Shown: in pieces, positions 23,251 to 23,259 of the stretch
Position numbering within the stretch: position 1 is the stretch's first letter
Layout of the letters: every line of letters starts with the position of its first letter
Assembly: GCA_046723355.1 (NCBI GenBank)
Contig: JBKOUJ010000069.1
Coordinates: 1 to 23,259, forward strand
Source of the DNA: 13-2-20CM-68-14 sp046723355
Lineage (GTDB): Bacteria > Actinomycetota > Thermoleophilia > Gaiellales > Gaiellaceae
DNA length: 23,259 nt
Direction: 5' to 3'
Notes under the pieces: generated by a model
What the model saw: only the letters and a program-made list of their open reading frames with translations
What the model was told of the DNA's origin: nothing
The model's database searches: none
Translations under genes and position numbers: made by a program

Positions 23251-23259
23251 GTCTAAACC

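Overview
The window comes from a GC-rich bacterial chromosome. Type I and type II glutamine synthetases side by side, an ANTAR response regulator with a HisKA_2 kinase, many 4-nt ATGA/GTGA overlaps and apparently leaderless starts all suggest an actinobacterium. The secreted lamin-tail and delta-60-type proteins make a deep lineage such as Thermoleophilia (Gaiellales/Solirubrobacterales) my best guess. That placement is inference, not a database result.

Layout. 1-2.4 kb: transketolase and a PNPOx-fold flavoprotein on the plus strand. 2.4-4.2 kb (minus): a translationally coupled pair of secreted proteins, lamin-tail and Ig-like. 4.4-6.3 kb: an ABC-F ATPase. 6.3-8.8 kb (minus): a GAF-GAF-HisKA_2 kinase, a YCII protein and an ANTAR regulator, together a PdtaS/PdtaR-like two-component system. 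8.8-11.7 kb (plus): two DUF2269-like membrane proteins, a small PRC-barrel protein and a secreted beta-propeller. 11.9-16.4 kb (minus): an ABC-2 exporter (ATPase, permease), a 58-codon methyltransferase-like fragment, an MFS transporter, then glnA (GSI). 16.6-21.1 kb (plus): a membrane-anchored trypsin-like protease, then a nitrogen block with glnII (GSII), a phosphinothricin-acetyltransferase-like GNAT, a PII protein, an ammonium transporter and a tiny Cys-rich protein; from the GNAT on these overlap by 4 nt. 21.1-22.6 kb is decayed sequence: a cNMP-binding fragment, one short unknown ORF and a rhodanese pseudogene. 22.6-23.2 kb: an HNH endonuclease gene between inverted repeats.

Two signals stand out. 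(1) The two unrelated glutamine synthetase genes, on opposite strands, have the same untranslated leader: a hexaloop hairpin P1, then with no linker a second hexaloop hairpin P2 (GA[A]GGC/GCCTC) whose 3' arm is also the 5' arm of a U-tailed terminator. This is the layout of ANTAR-type antitermination leaders, and an ANTAR regulator lies in the window. The loops only partly match the known A1/G4 rule, so a variant ANTAR target or another nitrogen-sensing leader is possible. (2) A roughly 165-bp palindromic element occurs twice (10027-10193 and 17376-17547). Its long stem is kept by paired substitutions, its 49-nt centre is identical in both copies, and it is bounded by TA. Both copies start exactly in the TAG stop codon of the preceding gene. 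It may be a MITE, a structured RNA, or both.
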